64,000 nucleotides of DNA, taken from positions 7,866,055 through 7,930,054 of the forward strand of contig NC_058508.1 of NCBI RefSeq assembly GCF_020382885.2, given 5' to 3'. Below, in pieces: positions 35,071 through 47,972 of this stretch. The position numbers and the translations under genes are program-made. The first letter of the stretch is position 1. Each line of letters begins with the position of its first letter. The stretch is from Scatophagus argus. Lineage: Eukaryota > Chordata > Actinopteri > Scatophagidae. The notes under the pieces are model-generated. The model was not told the DNA's origin. It saw only the letters and a program-made list of their open reading frames with translations, and did not search any database.

Positions 35071-35084
35071 GCCCCCTGCTGGCC
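35071..35084 (-). promoter_or_regulatory. CTCF-like motif
   Basis: GCCCCCTGCTGGCC is the reverse complement of a strong CTCF core (CCAGCAGGGGGC). It lies in the ccdc97-mrtfa intergenic region. Confidence 0.45.
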
Positions 35085-35460
35085 ATAAGAAAGAATGCAG
35101 GTTTATGCTCTTTGCACTGGCCTCACTTTTCAGTCCTGGAAGCTGAAAGTTAAGAGTAATGACAGCTGCTCTTTCCTCTTCCAGCTACTCAAGTCAAACT
35201 CACATTTGCATGTATCTGTTAGTGCATTTGTTTTCCTCAAACACTTTAGTCTTTATTGTTTTTCTAAGCTTTTAAACCATCTTATGGTTATGACAGAATG
35301 AATAACATATTATTATTTTTTTATTTCTAACAAGATTAACTAGCTTTAGCCTGCAATGCAAGGCATGTCTTGTAAGTGGCTCAACAGCTGGTAGGGATGC
35401 TGACTTTATACTTGGACCCAGGAGAAAAGTAAGGGCCTCAGATCTGTTGTTATCTTAGCA

Positions 35461-35580
35461 ATTCAATTCAGTTCAGTTCAGTTTAGTTCAGTTCAGTTCA
35501 GTTCAGTTCAGTTCAGTTCAGTTCAGTTTAGTTCAGTTCAGTTCAATTCAATTCGATTCAATTCGATTCAATTCGATTCA
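35461..35580. repeat. (TTCAG)n satellite-like array
   Basis: About 24 units of TTCAG/TTCAA/TTCGA leading into TTTATTTATATAG. Such an array plus tail is a frequent fish interspersed-repeat terminus. Confidence 0.9.
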
Positions 35581-38272
35581 GTTTATTTATATAGTGAGCA
35601 GATGTCACCATATATATGGTATAGGCTGCTTCAGGACTGCTGCCTGCAGTTTTTAGTACAGAAATTAGTTACTGGAGTATGCCATTTTACACTGCCATGT
35701 TTCTACAGTAGCCTGGAATGGCCAAACCAAACACTGGCTCAAAAGAGGGCTTTTTGTCATAATGAAATGTGCTAGATGTCAGTAAATCCTACACACTGGA
35801 CCTCTAACAGTGCTTTGCAGCCATTATCTGAAGGTCGGCGTTTCCCTAAATCACTGGAAAAAGGATAAAGTTCTAAGCTTCTTTGTTCTAACTGTGATGT
35901 AAGTGCGATGGGAATGTTGTCTTGGCATTTAAGGTTTGAAATACAATATGCACTCAGATGAGAGGTGTTAACATAGCTAGTACAAAAGCACAGCAAATAT
36001 CATGACATTGTTTCCCATAAATCAGCTGCAGCTAAGGTTGTTAGAGGTTGTTTATAATGTTGTGGTGGCTGAGTGTTGCCCTCAGACAACTAAATTGCAT
36101 TTTGGTTGCTGATTGAGTCTTTTGTTATGTTGTAGGTGTGCCATTAGTGTGGCTTATCACTGTTTTGGGTGCTTCAGAGTTTCACAAACCAAACCCTGTT
36201 CAGAGGAAGTGGAGGACTGCACAAAACAGATCCCATGTGTACAACAGACTATGTAAATGTTAGGCAGTACTTTATTTGACAAAATACATGTGATCATGTC
36301 TCTTTTCTTAGATAAATAGAGTTTAAGAAAGCTGATGAGTGAACACTTACACAAGCTGGGTAAACAAGCTGATCAAACAGTACTGCATCTACTGGTGAAC
36401 ACAAAAAAAGCGCATTGTGCACAGCTTGTAACTGTCAATGTAGTATTATATTATTAGATTTCACAAATATCAAAATAATAGTAATACTTTCATACAAAAG
36501 TAAACAAACAAACTGCTTAGAGACTGTTGGCATATATCTAATAAAAGGGATGTTTGTTTTGGCCCCTTCTTCCTGTTATTTAGTCTCTGTTCATCAGAGA
36601 GAGAAAAAGAGTGTGGAAGAAGGATTTGAGACAATAACTGACCATTTTTACACAGAGTGTATTGTGGTATTTCTGCTAATATAATATCAGTGCGTTAGAG
36701 TTAATGTGTTTATGATTTTTGATGTTCTAATGGACGGCAAGCACACTGTTGTTACACATAGCATTTTGTAGGCCACTAACATGAGGATCCGGCTTGATAT
36801 CTAATGACCGTCTCGCACATTGTTAGAAACTCAAAGAGGGATGTAGGAATACTTTAACTCAGATACTGCTTTACATCTACACCCTGAACAATACTGGATT
36901 TTGAAAGCTGATACTGACAGTTGAGAATTACAAAAATATGAAATATGTTAATATGATTTTACTGTTATATTTTTTATAGAAAAAAATATTTTGAAAAGGG
37001 TCTGTCTCTTAATTTAAAAATGTCAGCAAGATATCTCCTGTGCAGGGACACAAAGAAATAAAGTTGTCAGTGCTCTCTGGTGGACAAACATAGACACTGT
37101 CCAGATTACTTTAAACCTGTCTTTTGCATTTCTGTGCTACAATGTCTCATCACCTATTGGCTGCCATATATACTAATTTTAAAAAAGAAAGAGGCATTTG
37201 AACACACACAGTTTCTGTTACTGCATAGCCTGCATAAAATTCAGAAACATATTTTAGTGTACTGTTTAAATATACTACCAGAAAGTTCCTTCATCAGGCA
37301 TCTGTTTTAAAATGGACGTGGTGAGGACAGAGAAGGTCTCAAATTCACAAGCATACACGCGAGACCAGCTTGCCTTCCAAAACAAAGCCTGAACAAGCTC
37401 AGATTACACGCATACAACATATGCTATATGTCACTTCTAGGAGAGTCGGAGAGTGAGGAAAGAAGTCAGGGAACGTACCTAAATGCAGCGTGGATCAAAC
37501 TTTGACCTCATCCATGAGCATTTCTGCCTGACTCAGATAGATTTTTGTCAGCAATGGTGGCTGTTTAACAGTAAAGACAACAACTCCCATGATCTCATGT
37601 GCTTTTGTTTTGATCGAGAGACCTCAATTGGTAAAAAGTGCATGCTGTGCGTTTGCTTCTAACAGCAAAGTGTTAAATATTAAAGGTATGCTGGGTTTGC
37701 ATAAAAATACAGGATATCCTGGAATGAGCTTAGGTCTGTTTAATTGTGTCAGTGATATAAATTAGAGCTGTCCTCAGTAATGTCCAATACATAATGTTCA
37801 GTATCAACAAATGGAAATGTGTTACAGTGTGAGATACACTGAGTGTAAAGAATCTTAAAATATGGGCTGCAACACATTAATGGATGAATATGTGAGGCCT
37901 GTGATGGTTTTCCAGTTTTAAATACAAATTAGTATCACTGGTTTCGCCACGAATATCTGGTCAATTGCATCAGTTTCATTGTGATACCTGAGTGTCTTTA
38001 AATCCATGTTCCCATGAGTGTACTTCTGGTTGTGCATTTGGTCTTAGAGGGTTGCCATTTTTCCTAGAGGCTCATTATGTAATGTGTTGTGGTGTTTTTT
38101 TGTTGTGGTGCATCTCACTAGCCCTACTGTTCCAGTTTATGGTGAGTAAAGAGGATACAGAAAGAGCAATAAGATAAAGAGAGGCAGAGCTTCAAGCCGT
38201 CACATAACACTAGCAAACGTTTTGTGAATGTTGGTGATGCTTTTGCCCCTGAAAGTTAGGTTTGCACTGCTC

Positions 38273-38294
38273 TGTGTGTGTGTGTGTGTGTGTG
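38273..38294. repeat. (TG)n microsatellite next to a splice acceptor
   Basis: About 11 TG units end 16 nt upstream of the mrtfa acceptor at 38309-38310. Confidence 0.9.
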
Positions 38295-38310
38295 TTTTCT
38301 CACTTCCCAG

Positions 38311-41300
38311 GTCTGTCTACTCCGAATCCCTCGTAACCATGGAGACCGAGTTTGGGGAGAGACCAAATGCAGAGGCCTCCATCCCCAGCCCTCAGAGTGA
38401 AGCTGTGGTCAGTGAGCTGCAAGAGTTGTCCCTGAAGCCAGTCCCCAACCTGCTGCCGGTCAGAGAGAGGAAGAATGGTAAGTGGCAGATTTTGCACTTC
38501 AACCAAATTAAACTACTTTTACTTACATTGAGACATATTTGAAATATGTGTTCAGATGTAAAATGACTGAAACAGAAGTTTAAAGAAAAACCCAGGCATG
38601 TACTTAGATGTATATTTGCAAATAAAACCACATTATGGTCCCATTTGATTGAATTTGTTTATTGAACGTGAGTGTGGGCTGTTTTCGTTGTAATCTGTTT
38701 GTTAAACAGTTCAATTGTACCTCTCAACCTTACCTCTACTGCTATTTATTTATCTGAATTGTTTTGCCTTCTTCCGAATATAATGCAACTAGAAGGCATT
38801 TTGCTTGCGGTGGTCAGAGCGTCAATTATTTGAAAAACTCAGCAGCAATGTCTCTTTCCAGAAACCAAGACCCTGAGTGAGCTGTCCCTTTCGCGATGTA
38901 AAGAGGCGAAGTTTCCTAGAGGGAGGGTGGGTTTTGGTGCGCCACGGTTTTTCCAGTATCTGTAGAGCTGTTAGCTGCAGCTGGAGTTTACATTTCGGAC
39001 ATACTATGTCTTCCTTCGCATTACCTCATTATAAACAGCAAGTGCAAATACACGCACACTCAGGCTTGAGCTTGCTTACACAGAGAGAGTGAGAGACACT
39101 CAAACCAGTGAAAAATATTGTATACACACCATGTCTCAGCTTATTTGAAATGAGGGTAACTTGACCCAAACACGCACACTTGTGTGTTAGTTTGTCTGTA
39201 AGTAAAAATACACCAGTTATGAGGGGAGGTTCTTAAAGGTACACGTCATGATACTTTTACTCTTTCAAAGGTCAGCCTGGTTTGGAAAACTTTTTTTTTT
39301 TTTCATTTTGGAATTGTGTTTGGATTTAAGAATTATTTAAGGCCCATTTACACCTGGTATTAAAGTTTTCCTGTGATTTTTAGTGATACAATGGAGCATA
39401 TGTTTTCATGCCCCCATTTTCCTTTTTTTTCATGTGCTGGCAGGAAGCAACAGAGTTAGGTTTCAGCCTGCTCAGTCGATTTTTTTCTTATGATTGTGTT
39501 TATGTTGTGCACTTTACATTTACACCTGGCTGACATCTGATCACCTGTGTTTGTGATCCATAGAATGCAAATGCTTTCTGATCACGTGGCATTCTGAGTG
39601 TATTTACACATGGCATAAACATATGCTTTTCTTTATATGTACAGATAGAGAGTGCATGTTAATGACAGGTGTGAGAAAGGTGTGAGTGAACCCACAGCTT
39701 TTCTCTTCCTGGGATCTCAGCCATCATCCTCAACCTGCATCCCATCTGCTTCACTGTATTTTTAGTGAGCACAATAAAGAGAAAGGCAATGGGAGCTGAC
39801 AGTTGAAGCCATCAGCTAGTTTTTGTGCCCTGGTTTCCCACATGTCAACCAAAACCAAGTCACAACATTCTTGTTGTAATCTGTGGTAATCTGATATTTT
39901 ATGTGCAGCTCACATACAGTTAGAATATGAATGTCATCAAAATATATTGTGAATCTGTCAATGTTTTTTGCTTCTATACAAGAAGCATTTAAGTTTAACC
40001 TAAGATCGACATTAACCGTAATCTCTGGAGCAGAAATGAATATTATGTTAGGTGATGCGATCCAGATAAATGACAATAAAAAGACTAAGGACACAAAGCA
40101 TTAAAGTGTGAATGAATAAAGTTTTATGCACAAGTTTTATCCCCCCAGAAGGACATAGCACAGGAGTCTTACGTTTTGTTTTTGTGTTTTAGAAGTACAA
40201 TGTGAATATATCTGCTCCAGTAAGTAAACTTCTGCCACCATAATCTGAAACGTGTGGCAAACGACTGTTCTCGATGGGATCTTATTTTTTAAAATCGTGC
40301 ATGTCTCCACCTTCTGGAAAGTACAGGTACTACAACCAGACAAGAAAATGTGAATCCATAGTGTCTGGTATAACAGTTCATGAACAGAATATCATTTCAG
40401 GGACTGAAGATGAGTTTTAGTCCCCTTCAAATCCCCGTAACCAGCCTTGAATAGCCCCTCTGTATGTGGCTGTGTATGTAGCTCTAGTGAGCACAGATAA
40501 ATAGGTTGTGGATAAGGTGATATGGCCAGCTGGTCCTGCTATTTAAACCAGTTGGAGAAAGTACAGAGGAGAAGAGGAAGGAGAGATGTAATATCAGAGG
40601 AGGGTTGGTCATTTGGACATGTGTGATTTTAATGTGATTTTAATCCAGGGAAAATGTATTGGCTGAAGAAATGGGGAAACGTGTGCGGCTAGGAGTACTC
40701 AGGAGGAGCGAAATAGAATATTAAGGTCAAAGGAAGAGTTCATCTCAAATTCACTCCCAAATTAATCCCAACACCAATACAGTGCTAAAGAAAAGCTGGA
40801 AATTAGTTTAAAATAACTTTGGCTGTTTCATCCCACAGTGCAGTTTTATGGCTGTCAGAATACAGCATTCACCCATTTTTTTTTAATAGTTTGCAAGAGA
40901 AGAGATGAGATGATCCAAACTCATTCTGTCTTTTGGTTCTCACACAGACCAAAGACCACAGACCTGGATCAACAGTTAATAACTACATTTTCATCTCGGG
41001 GTGAATTATTCCTTAGTGGCCTTCTTTGGTAAAGGCAGGTGATGGAGAACGGATGGGGCTGCACGGTGGTGCAGTGGTTAACACTGCACTTTTCTCCGGG
41101 TACTCCGGCTTCCCCCCACAATACCAAAAACATGCACATTAGGTTAATTAATCTACATTGTCCCTAGGAGTGAGCGTGAGAGTGTGTGGTTGTCTGTCTT
41201 TGTGTGTTGGCCCTGTGATTGACTGGCGACCAGTCCAGGGTGTACCCTGCCTCTCGCCCGTAGTCAGCTGGGATAGGCTCCAGCTCCCCCGCGACCCTGA

Positions 41301-43856
41301 CGGATAAGCAGTATAGAAAATGGATGGATAGAGAATGGATAGTAGGAAATAAAGTTGGTTGGACAAAGGTTATCTCTCGCAGAGGGTTGATGCATGTGCT
41401 CCACATGCTGACACACATTAGTTTACAGTAACTACTTTTGGCAGTGACCTCTCACTAATCCTTTTAACAGATCCACGGACCACCTGCTCAGAGATGACAG
41501 TGAGACTTTGATGATCACATAGACAGACCTTCTGTAGGGTGAACACGTCAAGCTCAGAGGTCAGCAGAAAACACTTCTGAATTGAACTTTTTTAAATAGG
41601 ATCTGGTTTGTTGGCGGTTCATTGACCGAGAGGAGTCCAGACTAAAATATTTAACCAATTACTGGTTTGCCGTGAAACTTTGTACAGACATCAATGGGCA
41701 ACAAATACCTGACAACAGACGGCAGCGCGAGCAGTGGTAACCTTGACTAATCCTTTTTGATTTGAAGGGTTTGGGAAACTTTGCATCTTCATACCACCAC
41801 TTTGTGATCTCTTCCTGTTTATTAATCAGCAGAGATAAAGATCTGCCTCTGCTCAGCGCGACTGAGCTCTTTGTGTGGGACGGAAAGATAGCGAGACAGA
41901 GATTTACAGTCCACTTGGAGCCCTGAGCGATTTGTTGGCTTTTATCTCAGCATTTCTGAGTGATATGAGCACACACTTTGTAGAGACTTAACTGAGTACA
42001 AACAAGATGTGCAGACACTTATTTAGATGCATTTATGCTCTCGCTGTTACATAAATTATACACATATATTAGTGATTCGCAGAGTTGAACACATTGTCAG
42101 ACACACTGTTTCTGAGAATAAACACCTACACTCATGCACACAAACACACCCAGCAAAGTGGGATTATCCCCGCCAGCGTTTTGGTCGGGTCCTTATCTGA
42201 AGTAATGGCGGATCAGAGTCCTGATTCGTTTTCCCTTCTCTTGTCAGACTGAGGAGTTCTTTGCCTGGGGACAGCACATTTTGCATATTAACACCGTCTG
42301 ATACAGAAATGCACCCACCAACACAACATCCTGCATATTTAACACACAAACACAGAGGCTGTTATTTGTATGCTTCAGCTCACACACCAATCCCTCATGT
42401 CTGTAATAGAGCCACTGATAACCAAATCAGTTACAAAATCACACACTATACCATGCGTTCACCATTTCTTTGGTTTTGAAGCTCTGCTTTTTGAACATAA
42501 TGTGAACGTGACAAGGGCCATCGGTTCGACATAATGCTAACCGACAGATGAGAGGAAAGCACTTAGTTGTTTCACCTTGAGAGGGCCCTCTCTCACCTTT
42601 TAGTGTCATGTCAAATTATCTGATGTCACCTGGGACAGAGCCTTAATAATGAAGATGAATGAAACTGTCAGTGGATGGGAACAGGTGTTTTATACTGACA
42701 TGCAGGCAGAGAGAGGAGAAGACTGTCGAGCTGAAAGGAGGAGATAAAGGCAGTTTAAAGGTGTACGGGCAGGTTTATTGACCTGCTGAAAGAGAACAGA
42801 TCAGCTGATAGTTGCTTTATGGATTTTTTTTCATGTCCTTTTTTCATCTCAAGTCAAAATCACAATGGCTAAATGTCGGCCTGTTTGCGCTAGATGCTGG
42901 CTTCAAGGTAAAGGCTTTTTTTTTTACAAAAAGCTCTTGATCCTGGATTTCATTTCTTCTCATGTGTGTCCTTCTGTGAAAATCATTGTACTATTAAAGT
43001 ATGAAGGCTTAAAAAAGGGTACTTTATATTCAAGGGCATGTTTGCTTGATTTGCACTCATATTTTCTGATTTCCTGATTGACTCCATTTTACAGTGTCTT
43101 TCTAGAAAACTGTGGGTGATCGAAAGTTATAGGTGATGGGGTGAAATTTAGATTTGTAAGATTTGTATGAACAAGACCATTCACGTCCTTTGCTAGTGAG
43201 CTTGCTTGCATGTGCCAAATTAAATGGAAGACTTGTGAGAAAGCTGCTTCTGCTATTTCTCAAGATGCAGAACTTGTGTTTACTACAAGTGTCCCTGTTT
43301 TCTTTGCGTTCAGTTGGCAATATAAAGTAGATCTGTAATTTGAAAGACTGGGCTTTGAAGCAGTTGTTGTACTTCCAGTGGATGTGATGCTCCATGTTTG
43401 TGGCTCACTTTCAACCTCAGCAAGGGGTCCACAATTTACTTTTCAGGTGAATTGCAGCAAATGAGAAACTTTCTAGATTAAAAATTTCTTCTTTTGTCCT
43501 TTTTTTTGCTGATTACACTTACATTGGGACTTCAAATGAACCACAGCACAGTTTGCTTGACAGAGGGTCAAGCTCTGTCATCTCCTGTACATAACTGCAA
43601 TAGAGAAGTTATGTTCCTGAGTTTGAATTACACAAATTGTAACAATGATTTTAGGCCTGAGGGCATATCAGCTGAGAGGTGCTCACACATTGACCTCACA
43701 GTGGGCTCAGAAGTGCTAAGTGAGAGGAATTTGGTGACAAGGACCTTCGCCCTGAACCCGTGTGTGTGTGTGTGTGTGTGTCCTCGTGCGCACCTGTAAG
43801 TGTCTGTCAGCAGCTGAATGAGAGAGCACAGCAACAGCTGTGACAGGCTGCTTGCA

Positions 43857-43891
<35 letters not shown>

Positions 43892-46800
43892 CTTAGTCCT
43901 GTAGCTGCAGCAAGTACAGCAGAAGCTTGTCTGAAGCTGTGCAGCAGCTCTGACACAGTAGCTTCGTACTGCTTTATTCCACTGCTATGACTCATTTAAA
44001 GAGCACTTTGTCATAGACGACACTGGAGTTTTTTCCCTTGAAGTGATGGGAGATGGCTGTTATAATGAGGAGACGTATATTTTCATGTTACTTTGCTTTA
44101 AAAAATGTTCTTGCTTTTCACTCTTAACAATTGTATCCAGCAACTTTTTCGAAGAGGATTGCGTTGTTCTCTTTTGTGGATGTACAGAATTCAAGTTCGA
44201 CACCTGGGGTAAACTGCAGCCGACCTCCTGCTCCTCCTGTTTTCTCTGAGTCTAATTCAAAGTAATTTCTCCGTTCGATCGCACTCACCATGTTGGAACA
44301 CCTGCCCTGTGCCCGCATTGACCCTGCCCCTCTCAGGCGTCCGCCAATCAGCAGGAACATGGATGAGTCAGCCATACGGTTTGAGTTAGAGCGCCAGGCC
44401 TGTCAGAGTCTCAGACAAGGTGGGATACCTGTTCTGTGTCATGCTTCCATTGCACGTGCAGAAGTACATGAAGACAATGCTTTTAATTAATGCTTTGATT
44501 TCATTGGTAGCAGAGAAAAAAGTGCAGCTATTGTATACACTCAGACGATATTTGCAGGTTTCTGTCAATTTAAAAATCATATTCCAAACTGCATTAACTG
44601 TTTTAAGGGTGTAGGCCTTCCTCAGAGTGTCATCCAGGTTTATTTTCTGGGCTCAGGTGCTAAGAGGATCAAATACTCTACAAGTGGCTGGGTTACAGTT
44701 GGTGCTCAGCCAGCCCGAGCACAGCACACTTTGACTTGAGCACATGAACTCAGCAACCTGTTGGCTGTAGTGGCATGGGCCTCAGACCAAAGTAGCAGGA
44801 CTGAGAGCAGTTTGAACTGGTGTAGGAAAGGACAAACTCTGTGAACTCCAAGAAGTCCAAATTGTAGTGACATGCACTCAGACAACCTCTAAAAATAAGA
44901 CTCAATTTTCTTCTCATTTTTTTTTTTTTTTTAAAACAAGATTATACTTGAAAGTCTAATACAGCTGTTGGTTTGTTATGTGCAAGTTACTGGAAATGAA
45001 ACAGCTGATATTGACAGCTACAGATGAGTATACCGAACCATGAACCATGAGATTTTCTCTATAGACACAGAGATTCATCGGCCTCATTAGCATTAGTGGG
45101 AATAATGAGATAAATTGGCATAATGTCAGAACTTTCAGTCTTATTTGAACTCCTTTGATCTGCCCGTCTGTCTGGTATGATTCTCATTCTGTCCCCCACC
45201 TTCTTATCTGAAACCATATAAATCCTTTGTATACTGGCATCCTTTGTGTGTTGATATGTTACAGTACAATATGTTTCAGTTCAGCTGTCTGTCCAGAGAT
45301 TGGGTTGCAAGCAGTTACAACATGGTCACAAATAAAAAAATTGTAGGAAGTACGATATTTGCCCCTGAGACGTAGCTGAGTAAAAGTATACAGTGGTATA
45401 AAATGGAACGTACAAGTACCTTGAAATTGAACTTAAGTACTATATTTGTAAAAACACTCAGATACATTCCTAAAATGGTATTGAAACAGGTAGCTAAGAA
45501 AATAACTTTTACTCAGTGATGATTTTAAAAGTGGGATTGTGGAAAAATGTTTACAATGTGTATATTTTTCAGTATGTTACTAGTTCCTTGTTTATAGTCG
45601 GTTGCAGTATTTTGAAAGATGACATTGCTGTTGCTAGGCTTGGTTCCTCATGTCTCTTCCCGGAAAATGAAGAGAAACAGCAGTCACAGAGCAAAGATTG
45701 AAAAGACGGTGACTGAGCATGATGAAATGAAAATACTGTCTCAGGTAGAATATTTTTAGCAATTCATGAGAGGTTTTGAGTTGACTAAACCTCATGTGCA
45801 AACCCTTATGCCTCAGATGCGTGATGTGACATTGCGTAGCATTCAAGTCAGCCCATGTTGTATCTGCTAACATAGAGGTAAAGGGAGTTATGACCTGTAG
45901 GCCAACACCAGGGAGCCATTGAGATGTTTTGGGGAGCTCTCATGTCGTCCATCTTTATATTTAGTCAATGAGTAAGCTGGTTAACTCCTCGGTGTCTCCC
46001 TCCTTGTACAGTCCAATGAACATTGCTTCAACACACAGAGCATTACAAAGCACAGGCCTGTCGTGTGTGGTTACGATTGCTTTTTAAGGCAGATTTTTTT
46101 TGCGTTGAGAAAAGCAACTGTCGATAGATAATTTGGTCTAAGAAGCTGTATTTCCAGTTGTTTTGAAATCTTAAAATTGACAAATAAATATTGGCGTCAC
46201 CTTTGAGTTTACATACGTTGCATAATGTGTTTACATTGTTTTGTTTTTCCTCTCTACAAGCAATGCAAGATTCCCCTTGGTTTGTATGTAGCACACCCAT
46301 GCTCCTGTATGACTGTTAGAATTGCTCTTGTGTGCATTAAACTGTTGTTGAGTGAAGGTACACTTGCAGTTATGTGATGGCATTTGAGCAATGAGCATAC
46401 TTTCCCGGAATAGATTCTGTATCAGCACATTGCATCACTCGCCTGTCATCTCTTGGCACAAATCATCTGCCTCGAAATAAGTGTTTTGTGTGTGTCTGTG
46501 TGTGTTAGTGTGAGTGGGCAAGTTTAGTGATTGTGCACGTATATTCACACCATGCAGCCATGGAGGTATCAAAATATGTGTGTTTATTTGTGGCCTTTAA
46601 TGGTACACCACTGTGTATGTTTGTGTTAGTCTGACCATGTTCGCCCGCAGCAGTCAGGTAAAGCTCTCCTGCTGCCAAGGGAAGACACTGCACCATCCTG
46701 CATCAGCCACGTCCTCATCACAGAAATCACAGGGATATGAATGTTTTTTTTATCTCAGGCTACTTGTAGGACATGTAAAGGGACAGTCTGCTGATTCTGC

Positions 46801-47094
46801 TTGCAACAGAGCTTGCTCTCAATATTACACTGTTTATGCAAGCCGTGCTGAAACGTCGGAACAAACAGATAAACATCTGTTTGAAAAAGAAGAAGGTAGA
46901 GTTTAACTGAAGAAAAAACAAAAAAATCAGGAACAAGACGTGCAAACGCATGACATGAAATATGTGTTCCACCCACTGTTGTCTCAGTAAGTGAGATTAA
47001 AGGGTAGGGAGAAATTAATGATAGAAGAGGCTACCTTTCTTTTTGTTGAATTGAACAGCAGAAAAGAAGAAAGTAATATTTGAGTAAAAAAAAA

Positions 47095-47131
<37 letters not shown>

Positions 47132-47936
47132 CATTAGGTAAGGGGTATGGGTAAATGGGTAATTAGCTTTCCTTCTTCTGTAATGTGGAAAATAAATTGC
47201 AATTAAGAACTGAACTGAACATAGTGGAGAATTTAGCAGCTAAAGCTTCAGGTATTTGCATCAGGAATAGCTGGAGATCATAACAGAGCTAACAGGTGAG
47301 TGAATATTGGCAGGTGGTTAGAAAAACATTTCATAATTATTGACACCTGGAAATGTCCCGAACACAGTAAACTAATGAGAAAATAAGGAAAATACAGGCT
47401 GAGGGTCACAGCAGAATCATAACACAGTAGTGGGTCATATGATGAGCATTTTTTTTTTTTTTTTAGAAAGCTCTCACATTTTATACCCATAAGTTAACCA
47501 TTTTTGGCCCAATGAGTGGGGTCTCAACCAATGGGCTAAGATCAAAGTTTGAATGTCACTGACTTAAGCCTAGAAAGACCAAACTTTTTGATCGACAGTT
47601 TTCTTGTACTTTTCGTCGGTTCACTTAATGTGAGGCTTAAAAACTGTTTGCCCCTTACATCAGTGGAGAGAGATAATTGGTTAATTGTTCACGTTTGTAA
47701 AATTAGGAACTGTTACTGAATATTACCAGCTAAAAACAAACACAGCAAGTGTGTGTGTGCAGCATACAAGTTACACTCAAGACCATCAAAGGTCATTAGA
47801 TTATTTTCTAGTGCCTCTCTTGTACTTCTAGTAGTCTTATTACTGGTAGTTGTCACAGCATATAACCCACTGTGCAACACCTCAGCCACAGCTCTGCAGT
47901 GCAAAGGTGTGAGCTAATACTTAAACTGTGGATGGT

Positions 47937-47972
<36 letters not shown>

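Larger units (their letters stand above)
31296..38310. other. Intergenic region between ccdc97 and the first mrtfa coding exon
   Basis: About 7 kb, holding a possible mrtfa untranslated exon, microsatellites, a SINE-like fragment, a degraded minus-strand coding remnant, one candidate minus-strand exon and a CTCF-like motif. The rest is AT-rich and shows nothing I can name. Confidence 0.5.

Noticed and set aside
35609..35620. CCATATATATGG as an SRF (CArG) site upstream of mrtfa
   Set aside because: The core has eight A/T bases instead of six and it lies beside an interspersed-repeat tail, so an SRF feedback loop is not supported.
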